From: Stercorarius parasiticus
Taxonomy: Eukaryota > Chordata > Aves > Charadriiformes > Stercorariidae
Direction of reading: 5' to 3'
NCBI GenBank assembly: GCA_013396915.1
Contig: VWZL01002514.1
Coordinates: 1-64,000, forward strand
DNA: 64,000 nucleotides
A program made the translations under genes and the position numbers. Below the pieces are notes generated by a model. The model made no database searches, was not told where the DNA came from, and worked only from the letters and a program-made list of their open reading frames with translations. Every line of letters starts with the position of its first letter. Position 1 is the stretch's first letter. Below are positions 48,418-62,350 of this stretch, one piece after another.

Positions 48418-51254
48418 ACACTCCCTGGGTACTTTTAAAATCCTAATGAATCCTTCTACAGTACATGGTTTTGTACTGCGTACAGAAAAGCACCAGGCAA
48501 AAAACAGCCCACGGATCTGGATGCTACTTAAGCCACTGATATTCCAATGGTGCTGATCGAGGCTGTCCCTTGGCTGTCCCCATCTGCTGCCTCCGTTACA
48601 GGCAGTGCTGCAGGGTGACACTGCTCCTCCTGGAGTCACGCATCAGCTGGCTCCTCTGCAAACTCACCGCAGCGCTACGGGCCACGGGAAGAGAGAGGCA
48701 CCTACGAGCAAGGTCAGGGCATCGTTTCCAGGGAGGACGACATCCAGAGCAATCCAGAACTTGCTAACAAATTGCTAGGCACGGCTGCTGGCAGGCACTG
48801 GTACTCTGGAGGTCAGTGTAACCGAAAAATCAGGAGTTTTAGTAAATTACAGAACAAATCAACCCATATAGATTCATTATCCCCAGCTTAAGACCACAGT
48901 TTTGCTGCCAACTCCTCAGCCTGTCCCCATCTTTATAACCTTCCCGTTCCAACACCCAGCTCAACTTCAATCACATTATTTTCCAGCTGTGAGTGAGTCC
49001 CACGCTGACTGTGCTAATGCAGACACAAGGAAATCTAATTTAAGCTCCCCACTATCCAGAGTCGTAATGATTTTCAAACTTTGAAAACAGATGAGCAGAA
49101 CCAAGAGCAGAACTAATTCTGCAGGATTTCCCAGGAGAACAATGGCAGATGCCTCCTCTCCATCAAAAATCTGTGCTACTGAAGCCCATTCTGGCCCAAA
49201 GACAATGACACACACACAGATACACAGCCACATACAGTTTTTCTTCCCTAATTTAGTTTGAATTTTGAGATTCTTGTGATGAAGCCTGTTCTATACAGGT
49301 AGGTTGAGAAGCACTGCTGGAACAAGACATGGCTCTCAAAATAAAATAAAAAAGTTGTGTGTACTTTGTATGTCATTTTCCCAAACACACATTGAGGATA
49401 AACTCAGAACACCAGCAGCCTTCCCAAAGGAGTGTTTCTTATTAACTCATTAATCACAGATCTTCGTTCCCCCTGCCAGCACTCCCGTTCACTTCTATCG
49501 CCTATAAAGCACGTGGGCATGTTCGATGATCCTGTTTGACTCCGCAATACGTTCTTGTAGAAGACATTTAATGCAGGTTAGATGCAAGGAAAGGCTGCAA
49601 TATCTCTTTAAATTTGAGAGAGAGATAAGGTTTATTTGAGACAAGTGACCTTTAAAGTGTTGCTTGCCACTCTACTCAATCTCCCAAAATAAATCACAGC
49701 TTCTGTCTTTTGTATGTCGTTTTTATTACCCAAACTGATTGTTCTTTCTTTCCGAGCTCACTAAGCAGCACTACATGGATTGGGTGTTTCTGGAACAACA
49801 CGACAGCGGACGCGGGAAGGACTTGCTGGATGTGGCTGTGAAGTCGCTGAAAGTGCTATAACATGGTCTTAGCTATTGGTGAATAATCTCCACTTATTAT
49901 TCCACTGTGATTTTTTTTGTGGGAGAAACTTAGAAACTGTTATTAGAATCACATCAATACCTTGAAAAATTACGCGTTAGGGAAAGAAGTTCAAAACAGC
50001 CACGTTCACCTGCGTCCACGTTAGAGGCTTTCAGGCACAGACATATATACCTGCATTATCTTCTGGCCAGCTGTGTGCCCCAGCAGCCACAGACAGGAAA
50101 CCCCCGAACATCCCTGAAATTCTGATAAACACTCAGTACAGAAACAGACTATTTACTCGCCACTTGAAACCATAACAATTACATTTTTTCACAAGAAGGG
50201 ATAATCTGGAATTGGAATACAAGTGCGTCCGAGATGCTGGCACAGCCAGTCCCTGCGTCGGTGCCAGCACATCCTTGTGACTGACCTTTCCCAACAAAGC
50301 GATATTTAGCACCAAACCCCCCGCTGAAATGCCATACTGCGGTTCAGAGCTGGAAGTGAAAGGAAGTTAAGAAAATAGAAGTTATGGTCTGCACAGCCAC
50401 CTACAGCTCCGCCCTCCCACAGAGTCGGGAAAATACAGTCGGTGATTACACCGAGAAAACCTGAATCAACAAGGGAGTTTTTAAAGAGATATTGCAAATT
50501 GCAATAGGAAAAAAGGAAAGAAAAAACAGGAAATCCTTCAGACGTGCATCCTAATGGTAGTGTCAGTCTATCTTGCCACACAAACACAGAAACAGCAGCA
50601 GCCTGGACTGCTTTTTGTTAAACCCATGTGAGCTTTCTGAAGGTGGCACACAGGGTCCAGCCCGTCCCTCGCCGGGACGCAGCCCAGGACGGCTCACGAA
50701 GCCACAATGCTGGGGAGAGGGAAGGGGAGAGAACGTGAGAGCGTAGAAGCCGGTTCTGAGTAACCGTTAACAAAAATGGCACGCACAAAATACTAAACTC
50801 TACCCACAGCAACCTTGAAAACACCCACAAGGCGATGACTTCACGAGGTCCACCAGCAGCTTGGCTTTTGCTGCCAATTTCATGGGTGCAGCCACCCAGC
50901 ACCAAAGCAAGGGGCAGCAGCACTCCTGCTGCTGAACCTGAGAAACCCCAAAAACTCCAAACACACAACTCAACCAGAGAAATCCCAAAACGCCTACGAG
51001 CCCCAAACCTGTCCTTTTTCCTATTACACAATACAACGCAGAAACTGTCACATAAAAAAACCCCAAACACCTAAGCCATGAAGAGCAGTATATCTAAGTG
51101 CTTTTTGTCCTATCTGGACAGAAAGAATGCTCAAGTCTTGCACACGTCGTAGAAGACAAATTGCATCGAGAGACTGATTTATAGGTCTGAACGGAGAGGT
51201 AGAGCCGGAGCAGCACTGCTGCTCTGAACAGCTGGACAAAGCAACGTGACATAA

Positions 51255-51745
51255 AAAGGTAGCAACAAGACGCTACGGACACCTGGAGTCCTGTGTCCAA
51301 TTTTGGTCCCTACAATTCAAAAAGGAGGTGGACAGACTGGAGAGGGTCCAAAGGAGGACCATGAAGATGATCAAAGGGCTAGAGAACCTGACCCATGAGG
51401 AAAGACTGACTCATTACGTCTCTTCTCCTGGGAGAAGAGAAGGCTCAAGGGGACCTCATCACAGTATTCCAGTACTTAAAGGGCAGCTACAAAGAGGATG
51501 AAGGCTCCTTCTTCACAAGGAGCCACATGGAGAAGACGAGGCAATAGGTACAAGTTTCACCAGGAGAGGTTTCATCTTAATATAAGAAAGAATGTCTTTT
51601 TTTACCATGAGAACATTCAACCACTGGAACAACCTCAGCAGGGACACAGTACAGTCTCCATCACTGGAAGCTTCCAAGCTGCAACTGAACAGGGTGCTAG
51701 ATAGTCTCATCTAGGGTCCCCTTCCAAAAAGGACCACGTTGGTGC
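51255..51745 (+). mobile_element. CR1 LINE fragment of an older type, antisense
   Basis: Text such as TGGACAGACTGGAGAGGGTC, GGGAGAAGAGAAGGCTCAAG and CAACCACTGGAACAACCTCA corresponds to the CR1 C-terminal coding region, but more diverged than the other copies. The end (AGGGTCCCCTTCCAAAAAGG) lacks octamer repeats. Confidence 0.88.
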
Positions 51746-54700
51746 CAACACTGTCAACTGATGCTGCTGCACAATGACCAAAATCTCATGGGTTACTCAG
51801 CGTTTTCTGCCTCTGATGAGTATCGGAAGCAAACCAACCAGCTGACATCCAGCTCATTTCCTCTTAAATAACAGGAAGGTTACAGTCTTCAGCTTTATTA
51901 CTTCACTACATTTTCACCAGCAAAACCACCCCAAATTTACAACGGGGCCGTACTTTTCCTCCACAGCCACAAAACACTGCAACAATTACAACTACACTGA
52001 ACCTCAACACATAATATTCAAGCTATCCAGTGCATTAGATTGAACCACATCTCTCTTGGTCTCATCTCACAAGTATCTGATTTTCAAGACACCCAGTTTG
52101 AGGTGTCTGATAACCAAAGCTGCAGGCAAGACCACAAAAACTGCTATATTACTGGGACACGTGTGTCTGAACAGAGATTTCCCAACTAACACTAGTTTTC
52201 TAAATTAATACTTCATTTAGCTTTGCAGTAGTATTTCTCTCTATACCTATGGCAACACATGCTACACAAGAAGTGATTTGCCAACTTTCTCCAAGTCTTA
52301 TGTCTGTAATTTTGAAATTAATTGGAGCATAAATTCCAATACGTGGCGTATCTCCCAAGCTAACAGACCATTTCTACAGGCCCAAGTAAAGTGCGTCTGC
52401 AGTGACATTTACTTCCTACGTAAATACCATTTACTGTCCACAATGAAGTCACACAGAATACTTGGGAATTAAATTAAAAGCTAATTTGGGTATAACAGAT
52501 TTTTAAGATTACACATGCCCTGTACAACAGAGCAAATTACATGTTCTTTGACGGGATGACCATCAATCAGCTCCTTTGAGAATCACACTAAAAATGACTG
52601 TTAGCCCGAGGACAGCTTTCCTTTATGTGCTCCCTAGGAAGGTTTTGCTAAAAATTAAGGCTACAGAAAAGCGACTGCAGAGTTTATATAGAGAGAAAGG
52701 CAGCCACAGAAGTCATAAGCGAAGTTACATCGTAGGAGGGCTAAAGGGAGACTTTTGTCTTTCTATTCATTCTTTCCAGGGAAAGGGATCGGAAGAAACT
52801 CTTTCGGCACAGGGACCAAGCTCTTCATGCTGTATTTCCAATGTGACTAACTTTTGGATTTGCCTGTGTCCTTCCCCTATGGAAAAGCCACATCTGTGCC
52901 TTTCTGCCACAAATTTTGAAAATAAATATATCAGTGTTTCCTGGCACAGTTTGGATAACCAAAAAACACAGGCTGAAAAGGCACAGACAACATGAATTTG
53001 CAAAATAATTTTGACAGATAGACACAAGACCTATGAATTATCTTTTTCTACGTGTCAAAGAAGCTTCACCCTTGTGTTTCAACCTGCAGTAAATGGCAGG
53101 TTTATTAAACATATTCAGAAACTTCCTGCAATGAGGGCAGCGGCCAAAGGACTCGTCATCTGAAACCAAATTACTAAAGGAAGCACAATCCACATAATTC
53201 TCCCAGTGTATAGTGTCCATGACAAATTCAAATTAATGGAGGGAAAATGGGCAATAAGGATGCAAAAGTTTCACCTCATTCTTTATTTGATACTCTTTGA
53301 CAGCAAAGTTTTTCATCAGTTTTCCCAGGTCTTCGTATGGATGTTTACAATCGATCAATCTAGTCTGGATGCAGAAGCAGCATCAGCCTCCGAGGGAACA
53401 GTCTGTCCTTTTACAGTCTGTGTAAGCAAATTTTCTGTCCTTGGTTTTACAGATTGTCAGTAACCTTATACCTTATTTGCTTTTCTGAAGTTCCCTGAGA
53501 TGTTGCCAGCAAGAGTAATATTCAGAAACAACACAGGGTTTATTTCCATGAAACACCCGAGGACAAGCACGGCGCAGCCCTGTCCGCTCTGTCACCGTAA
53601 AGCCACCATGCTCTGCTACGCCAACTGCCCGCACCACCCCTAAAAACAGCTCTCCAACTCCAAAACCAAAAATCCCAATTTTAAGGCACATATATTTGTT
53701 ATTTTGTTTATTGCTTGAGGTTTTCCATTAAGAGGTTTTCACTCTTTTAAGCTGGAACACCCTCAGAGCGTGAGCTGTGATGACACTTGGTCACCTCTGA
53801 GCTTTAGGAAACGCTCCTGCTCAGCCTCCATCGCACCCAAGGGGTTTAAGGTTTCTCAGATCATACAGAAAGTCTAGACTGTTACAAACAGCCAGTTAAA
53901 AAAAGAGCATGTTTGCCTTCAGTTTTAAAAATTAAACAAAACTGCCAAACTAAAAAGACCACTTGATCAAAGAGCTGAACGGGACCCTCTGTCAGCTCCC
54001 CCCTCTCCTTTTCAGTGACTATATCCTTCCGTTCCCTTCATCTGCCTTTTTCTCTTTGATGCCCTTAATTCCAAATCCTTCATGCAGTTAATATTAGAAT
54101 GAAATAGTTCTGCCCAAATTTCTTCCTTTTAATTCCCGTTTACGCTTCCAGTCTTCGGATCCCCCCTGGGATCCCTGCTGGGAGCTTTCCTCTTGACTTT
54201 GCAATCCTGCATATACACTTTGTGATTTCCTACAAACCAAACCCCACCAGCGCAGAGGAAAGCTTTGTCTGGGGAGCTGGAGGGTGGGATGGGTTTCCTA
54301 CACAGCTCGTTGAAGAACACCTTCCCTCCAGAAGCTGGCAAGGGCTCGAACGCATCATCCCATCGCGGTCCCAGCCCTTTGGAGCACTTCCCAGGCAGCG
54401 CTGGCTCTGCTTCCAGGCTCCCTTCCTGTCTCTCCCATCCCTGTTGTTGCAACCCATATCCAATTATTTTAAATACTTTATGGTCAGAGAGTCTACCATG
54501 TTAAAAAGGCTCTATGTAGAAAAAATTCCCCAAACCTGGCATTTCCGTGATCTGTATCAAGTGTCAAGATGCAGCATCTCAGCTCAGCACAACAGCATTG
54601 TTCTGGATTTCTGTTCAGCGCCGGGGCTTCAGTGGTTTCTCTGCCAGACCCTCTTCTAGCTTTACGTCAATGCTGTTTCCCTTTGCCTCCAACCTGAGCA

Positions 54701-55013
54701 AACTCTGCCTTCTAGCATCTTATTTGCCAGCTGTTTTGATGGTTTCGCTCTATGCCTGCGATTCCATCATCAGTTTGTTCATTTTCACAAGATAACTGAT
54801 CTCTTTAATTAGTTCTATTTTTTTCTTTCTACAACCTACTGAAACAAGAGCAGTGATGCTTACTCCCACTGACATGCAGTCAGTCTCTCACCAAGCAGAC
54901 CTTTCTGTAGCCCACTTTTTGTTCTCATCCATCCCATTCATTCCATTTAAGGAAAAAAAAAAAACACCACCAAAAACCTCAGATATTTTTTTTTCTTGGC
55001 ATCAGTAAGTAAA

Positions 55014-55290
55014 TCATAGAATCATAGAATGGTTTAAGTGGGAAGGGACCTTAAAGCCCATCCAGTGCCACCCCCTGCCCTGGGCAGGGACACCTCCCAC
55101 CAGACCACGTTGCTCCAAGCCCCGTCCAACTTGGCCTTGAACCCCTCCAGGGATGGGGCAGCCACAGCTTCTCTGGGCAACCTGGGCCAGGGGCTCACCA
55201 CCCTCACAGCAAAGAATTCCTTCCTAAGCTCCCACCTAAATCTCCCCTCTTTCAGTTTAAAACCATTACCCCTCATCCTATCGCTACACA
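55014..55290 (-). mobile_element. Truncated CR1 LINE, sense
   Basis: It begins ATCATAGAATCATAGAATGG on the plus strand and follows the same sequence as the 48172 copy to about TTTAAAACCATTACCCCTCA and slightly beyond. Same subfamily as the 10498 and 48172 copies. Confidence 0.95.
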
Positions 55291-58200
55291 TCATCTCATA
55301 TATCGTGCCAGTAAAATAATGAAGAACGACCAAACCCAACCGGGGTTCTCTGAAGTTATTTTGCAGAATTTTCATTAGCCCCTTTTCCCAAGGATTTCTA
55401 TAAATTACCTCTGGTTTATGTTCACCTTTTACATACGAGCCACAGTTCTGCTCCAGTTTAGAAATGCCTAAATTTAAAATACACTTAGAGCTGCATTAAT
55501 GGGAGAGGAGAAAGTTGCTCCTCTGAGATACACAAAGCGGCCATTTCGGTACCCGCAGAGTGGGTAAGATGAGCCCAGCGAATTACCTATGCTGACATCA
55601 GTCCTCAACCAACTTAACGCAAGCAAAAACATTTCCTCCTTAAAGACCACAGATGTTCCACCAGTGGCACAAAAGAAGATTTCTTCAGATTTTTAAAGAG
55701 CAACAATGAGGTCTTTTTTGTTATTTTTAAAGACAACTGGTGGATCCAATATTTTCCCAACAGGTTCAGATAAAATCCTTCAAGAACATGTTGCAAAGGA
55801 AAACGGTGCCTCTCCAACCGTACAAACTTCAGATCATTTTCTTTTTTAAAACATACAAAAGATGGGCTTGCTGACAATATGTATTTCAAAACTTGTTTCA
55901 AATCTTTAACTATAGCACATACTTACTCCAGTTATTATCAGTACCACAGACATGAATCTCAAAGAAATAAGGACCAAGTTGACACCATTCACGACAGCCT
56001 TGCAGCGCCCTGAAAACTACCCTTGTAGCATTCCTAAAATAACCCCAGGCTTCCAAAAAAACACCAACCCCCCCACCACCACCACAAAAAAAAAACCCCA
56101 AACATCTAAAAGAATTAAAAATCCCTAGAGGCTGTTCTATGCCTCTGGCAGCCAAGAGCTTCTTGGTCTTCATGTCTCCTACAGCGTGTAGAAAATAAAA
56201 TCCTCTGAAGTATTACGTTTCCTTAGTTACAATAAGGTGACGTGAGGACAGAATTTTGAACTAAATTCTGGTGTTGCCTTAAACCACACATGTAATGCAA
56301 TTTTAATTCAGTTTTCATATGTCTAAATTATAGATTACTGCTATGCCTTAACTCACGATAACGCTAAGTGCCTGACACGCAAATATCTCTGCTTTGGAGA
56401 AGCAGGGACTTCAGCTGGGAAAAGTCACCTGTGACAAAATTTACTGGTGTTGATGAGAGCTCCATAATACCAGGAATATCCAACATGTAAACATAAGTTG
56501 CATTTTTTACAACCATGGATTAATACAAATCAACTCCTCTCTGGTCTATTCACAGCGTAACATTTTTTAAATGTCAAGAATTGTGTTTTGTCGTTATGAA
56601 AATGTAATAGGAATGTTCAAAAAGACTTATTTTCAGTGCCAGAGTTCAAATTTTACTGTTTGTTCTTGCCACGAAAAAATGATACATTACAAGACTAAAA
56701 AGACCCTTGTCTAAATAATGACAGTAGAAAATGAAGTGTGACAGCGCCCAGTGATGGTCTGAGTTCTGAGAGGAGCTGAAGTTTCACAAGTCATTAGGAC
56801 TTGGGCAGCCACGCGGGCGACAGCAGCCCGACGTTTGGGAGCTCCCATCCTGGGCAATACAGCGGGGCACAGGAAACTCCACATCTACGGCCAGTTTCAT
56901 CTCCCCTGAATAATTTATAAACTCTTATATACGCTGATTGGTAAAATAGCGTAGCGATGATGGTCCCTCTTCACACATCCTCAGGCTGTTACAGCCTCAC
57001 CTCACTGTAGTGACACCAAGCAACGATCGGCTCTGAGCCGGGCTGCGAGGGCGCAGGGAGCAAGCAACACTCGGCAGCGTATCACCTCTGCGAGCTGCGG
57101 AATGAGGCCCTCGGATCCCGTATGTGCAAAGAAACCAAAAGGATCTTCCATCTACATTTTCTTCTGTATTCATAAAGAAACGCATTCGTGGAAGCGAGAG
57201 GAGGAAAACAGGGCGGTCCCAAACCGGGCTGCGGCCGTTGGCACAACTGTAACAAAGTAGCTTTAAAACAAAGTCCAGGAGGAAATAAATGAACAGATAG
57301 GTGCTTATTTGCATATTACAAGCCAATTTCCGATAAAAACAATACTTTAGGAAAGGTTTTTTCTGTTGAAAAGTAGTACCATCCGTACTTGCATTTAATC
57401 TCAGCATACTATATACCAGAGTGTAAGAAAATCCAAACTTTCTAGAGTAAATGGCCACACAGCTCATATTAAACCATTTTTATCTTAATAAACTATCAAA
57501 CAAAAGATAAATTTAAAATGTTTTAGAGAAGGTATGCTGCAAGTTGCTACAAAAAACAGAGCTAAACTTACAAGGAAAATCGTCACTCGTCGGACCGAGC
57601 ACTCACTCTCCAAGCACTCGGGGCTCAGAGCATCAAGTAAGCAGGAGGCTGCACTCCTACAAATCAATTAAGATGGAGAATCAAGGAAATCCTTCTGTTG
57701 CAGGGGATGGAGGGGAAAAATATCAGAAAATATGGAACAGGAGAGACCATAAATACTCTGAGGAGCTGGCCAAACCTCCAGAAACTCTTCAGAGAGAGCT
57801 AAACCATGAAAACCAAAGTTCGTAGGAGGGAAGAACCATCAGGAGCCAGCAGGGAGGAGGTCGCAGGGCAACCGCCCGCTGCCTGTGCCTGCAACAAACT
57901 CGCACACCCGGATGCTGAGTACCTGCGGGTCCCGCTCCAAGAGACAATGGGGTGCTCCACAAGGTTGGAAGTTGGGCTGGAAGGAGAGGCAAGGCCAAGA
58001 AGGAGAGAAAGACACTGTCAAAACTGACCAAAAGCAAAGGATCAGTTACTCTATTTGCACTGCAAGCATTTAAAATTCATACTACCAGGGCTATGTTCCA
58101 TGTAAGTGCATTAGCAAAGACAAGGATGACATCGAATCAAATCAAGGACACACTATCCAAGGTCTGTTTTTCTTCTGAGGATCTGAAAATAATCTTTAAT

Positions 58201-59245
58201 TGCATGAAGGTTTCAACTCAAGATCCTGGAGATCAAATCGATGCCCCTTGGAATCAGAAGATGGCATTACACTGATTTTAGTTACAGATAACTAAAACTT
58301 GCATCATGTCCCGGTGAGAGGACAGCAGAAATAGGAATGGGACTGAAAAATGACTCCAAGACTTCTGTTCTAACCCAAACACAAACTTTTCCAGAGCAAA
58401 TCTGTCTTGTTGTTATCCTTAGCATTATTAGATTTTATCTAAAGAGCAGAAAGAGAAGAACACAGAAGCCTGGAGAAAATAAATTACTGTCTACTGGCAT
58501 AAGACAAGTTTAATGTGCACCTGGGATCTTAAATGAAACTGTTTTCCTTCAGGAACAAACATTTTAGAAGCTCAGATGTTAATTCAAAAATCCTTATTTT
58601 CTATAAAAAGCACATTATCTCAAAAAGCATCCCTTTTTAAATATCCTCTATAGATACATTATCCAATCACTCCCTATTTTCCCCATCAGACCCTTCTGCT
58701 ACACAAACGGGATAACTGCGTATGCATTCTAGGCTTGGGAAATTGTTAGGATGTGCATAAAATTTCTATTACAAGAGAACCATATACATCTAAATCGTTA
58801 AGTTTAGAGCTCTCTTTCATAGTGACTCCATAATGCATCTACGTTTAAGAGCCTAATACCACAAAGTGCATTACAGACAATTTAACAGACACTGGGAAAG
58901 TTATGATCCAAATTACAAAGATGGTCAGAATCTTGCTGAGATACATTGGAAACATTTAATTTTTTTGCTGTAAAATATTGCATTAGTAGCAGAGGAATTT
59001 GAATTAGTTTAAGCTGAATGCCTCTCGTCCTCACAAACACAGCATCTGTGGCAGCAGATCTCCACGAGACCGATGCAAAGTCCTCTATCCTCCTTCATCT
59101 TCCTCCAGAGCGGCAGTGGCTTGACAGCTGGGGCTGCTTTGATCATTGTTTTCCACGCTCCTCGCTGCTTATCTTCACCATGTTTGCTGAAGGCTGCCTG
59201 CATCTATTTATCTCATCTTCCGCAGTGTATCATTCCCGAAAGTGT

Positions 59246-59268
59246 ATGGTCCCCGGGGCAGGGACCAT
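59246..59268. repeat. Perfect 8-bp hairpin
   Basis: ATGGTCCC and GGGACCAT are perfect inverted arms around a 7-base loop (CGGGGCA). The flanking text GGGGCAGGGACCAT recalls old L2-like LINE ends, but the match is too short to name it. Confidence 0.4.
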
Positions 59269-62200
59269 TTCTCATGATCTGCTTCCAAGGTGGGATTCTG
59301 CTCCTGTACTGGTACCTCCAGCCACAGCGGACACAGGAACAACCACCATCGCCACCATCTCCCCATGGTGACCTCTTTTGGACACATTCCCAAGTATCAG
59401 CATCACGTTGAGAAATACCACTAACCTCTACAAGAGCCTGCATGGAAGGGGGGAACGGCTCGTACAGCTCATCTTCAGGGCACTGCAGAAATTCACACTA
59501 TTGAGTTCTCCCTCTCAGCTTATCCTCCCTTTAGCAGCTCTTTATGCAGGAAAACAGATCGCATTGACGACCCTACAGATGGCTACTCCGTCCCTTTTAC
59601 TTTCAGAAGCCAGAAGCACCAGAGTTTCTGGAGGCGAGGTGTGTGTGCAATGCAAACCAGGGAGGACAACCCTTTACATTCAGAGTATCTTCCAGGAGGC
59701 GACGGAGCTCCTGAAGCTTCTGCTGTGGGTCCCCTCCAGCCCACCAGACTGGCCTCCTTAGCCTAAGGTTAACCTTCAGAAACGTTCCCCTTTACATACC
59801 TTCACCAAAGCTTACCTTTCTATTAGTCATACGAAATATGACTTCATTTTTGCTCTGATTAAATAGATGTATCATTACACTGTCACATTCAGAACAGCTA
59901 CAATTACAACTGAGTCAACAGCCCATTTTCAGACCATTGTCCTATATCAGTTTTAAAGCAACTAATTGGGAAAAAAATCTGGGACAGATATCTACATAAA
60001 ACTAAGAAATTTTGAATTTAATCACTGAGAAAGCAAATGAAAAGTCAGATGTTCACCGCTCTATGGCAAGAAATGGTTCTCGTTTCAAAATAGTATCATA
60101 AAACACTTGACAATTTCAAGTTAAAAGTTACAGACTCGAATACTGAAAATTCTGACATCAGTTATTTCGCTATACTCTGTATTATTCTAAAACACCTGTC
60201 ATAGAAACAGTTTTGTGGTACAAAGCTCAGGTGAAAACAAAATGGAACAAACTCAGATGTAATTCAGCTCCTCAGTCTGTTTAATCCCACGCAGATTCTC
60301 TTCAGAGTTGCAGAAAATCATGAACAGACCAGTTTGAGAGTTGGTGGGGGTTTGCAGGAGACTTGGGGGGCTTTGGGGGTTCTGCAGAAGGGGGCTACAG
60401 CTGCTTTTTCTTTCGAGGTTTTAAAGGTAAAGAACTTTTAGCTATGGATTGGAATGCAAAACCAGTTAATCGGTTTTCATCAGCCATTTAAAAAAAAAAA
60501 ACAAGAAAGAAAAAACAAACCTCTCTCTCCCCAATGTTTCATACCGTTATCACTTATGAATAGTAAATGAGCGACTAAATGGCTTGACTGGTGTGGCAGC
60601 CATCTGTTGGGTGTCATCCACAGAGCTGACACAGGGGGCCAAAAAGCCTTTACAATTTTTTTTATATTATTTTACTCCTGCCAAACCTTTCCTTGAGCAC
60701 AGGGTTTCTTGTTTTGCGGTTTCTCACTGCAGCCCCAACTCTACGGAAAGAGCAATCTCAGCTGAAGCACCAAGGTGACTAAGCATTCTCTGGTTTTAAG
60801 CAATTATTGCACGTTCAGACCTCCTCAATGAGGGCAGTGCAGGTAAGCCCAGCTTAAGTAAACCGATCCTTCCATATTTAATGCCTACAGAGTAGGAAGG
60901 GAAGAAAGCAAAGGAGTCTACACATACACACGGGAGATGATACAAGAGGCCAACGCTGGCCAGCAGCATCTCTGAGGTGCAGAGCCACAATTGTCTTGTT
61001 GAGGACACGGAGCCCATCTGCCCTTCCAAGGCAAGGAGCACCTGCAGCTGCGCTTCACCTGATGGCGGGGTGGACTCAGCACCCGCCAAACAGCCAAAAG
61101 CCAGCCACCCGCACGCCCACATATTTACACATTGATTTTGGCAACTGCAGATGGAAACCCTGAAGCCCAGCATTTTCGCCCCCAGACACTGTGAGCTTCC
61201 ATTTCCACTTCAGCAGATGGAAAAAACCAAAAGAGGGGAAACCATCCTGCACGGGGACGCCACACACCCAGCCGCATCCCTGCCGTGGGCCTCTCCACAC
61301 AGTCACGTCACTTGGACTCTCAACTTCTTGGGACCGAAGTCAAGAGCAAATATCTTGCTCCAAAGTCAACGCCATTATCTCATGGTGTCAGGAGCACAAG
61401 GGTTTTGCCCGGTGCCTCCAAACCCTGCCAGCTCTCACATGCAAGAAGAAAGTTGCACAATCTTTATTCTCGCCCATATAAGCTGCAGTATAAATACAAA
61501 ATCGTAATAAATATTAATGCTTATATGCCTTGCCTCAGGATTATAAGGCAACTGCCATGTCTTAGGTGACTACTACTTGGCAGCAGCATTAATAAAATAC
61601 CAGCAACTCGGCTAATTTTCTGACCAAGCACTCCAAACAGTAAGAGTCTAACAAATAGTGTGTTTTTTAAATTTCTTTAAAGGCTTTTATCTCAATAATC
61701 AAGGTGGGTTTGCTCGAATGTTCTAGATTTCGTTACCTCCTTTAAAAGAAACACCCTCCCTCCCCAGTTTCACAAAAATACGGCATCTTCAGACCCACAA
61801 AATAATTTGTGTCCTATAAAGCTAATTGTAATTACATAGTTTGGCTAAATAATTAACCAATTCCACAAGGCTGCACAAAGGGAAGAAGCAGTACAGCTTC
61901 ATGCAGCTTGAAAATTAGAACATCACTGGGTTTGTATACCAGTATGTTCAACTTTGCAAAAAAATGCAAGCAGTCATAAAAATGTTACACTTCAGTAACA
62001 CTCGCTTCATATTTATAGGCTGAAAAGCAAAGCTTTACACATTTCATAAGCAAACGGTATTTTTTTTTTTTAATACTTCCCCATAATATAAAAATTCCTG
62101 ATAGTATAAAAATACTTCCCGGTATATAAAACAATTCCAAGATTTCAAGGTTCCCCCCCCACTTCCCATTTCAAAATGATGCCACAAGCCCAGAGCGTGC

Positions 62201-62296
62201 ACAGCGGCTCCTGGAGCATCACTCGGGGTGCGAGGGGGTGAACACCCCCGCAGCACCCCCCTTCCCAGTACACGGCACAGACAAAATCCTACTTAC

Positions 62297-62350
62297 TTTG
62301 GAAGCCCACGGTTGCAGGCAGTTGGCATAACATCGCACAAGAAAAGCCAT
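62297..62350 (-). CDS. RAPGEF6: RAPGEF6 exon 1 (alternative first coding exon, short isoform)
   Basis: ATG (62350-62348) in the context GAAATGG (G at -3, G at +4) opens 18 codons, MAFLVRCYANCLQPWASK, ending exactly at a consensus donor AAA|GTAAGT. Phase 0 matches exon 2. No stop intervenes and no other frame gives such a donor. In RAPGEF2 a short alternative N-terminus is likewise joined directly to the LPAD exon. Upstream there is a pyrimidine tract with CCCCCAG (AG at 62372-62373), so the exon may itself be preceded by a non-coding exon. Use of this exon in RAPGEF6 is inferred from DNA only. Confidence 0.75.

Larger units (their letters stand above)
46220..62296 (-). other. RAPGEF6: Intron 1 of the short isoform (16 kb)
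   Basis: This is the largest intron in the window. It contains three CR1 copies (48172-48417, 51255-51745, 55014-55290) and a small palindrome at 47022-47038. I looked for the extra N-terminal cNBD exons of the long isoform and saw none; they should lie beyond 64000. GC-richer stretches at 56.75-57.25, 57.8-58.0 and 59.0-59.75 kb hold open frames of about 60-160 codons with no recognised similarity. Confidence 0.65.

Noticed and set aside
10498..55290. Recurring ~240-bp blocks as a CRISPR-like or satellite array
   Set aside because: They are scattered CR1 3' ends in both orientations, not regularly spaced repeats.
57544..58275. Plus-strand open frames of 60-107 codons
   Set aside because: Several overlapping frames of equal quality and no similarity; no support for a gene.
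59018..59761. Plus-strand open frames of 112-127 codons in a GC-richer patch
   Set aside because: Overlapping frames on both strands, no recognised motif, no splice context; treated as chance.
46220..62296. N-terminal cNBD exons of the long RAPGEF6 isoform in the 16-kb intron
   Set aside because: I looked for the expected WYILLSGSV-type segment on the minus strand and did not find it; such exons should be upstream of 64000.
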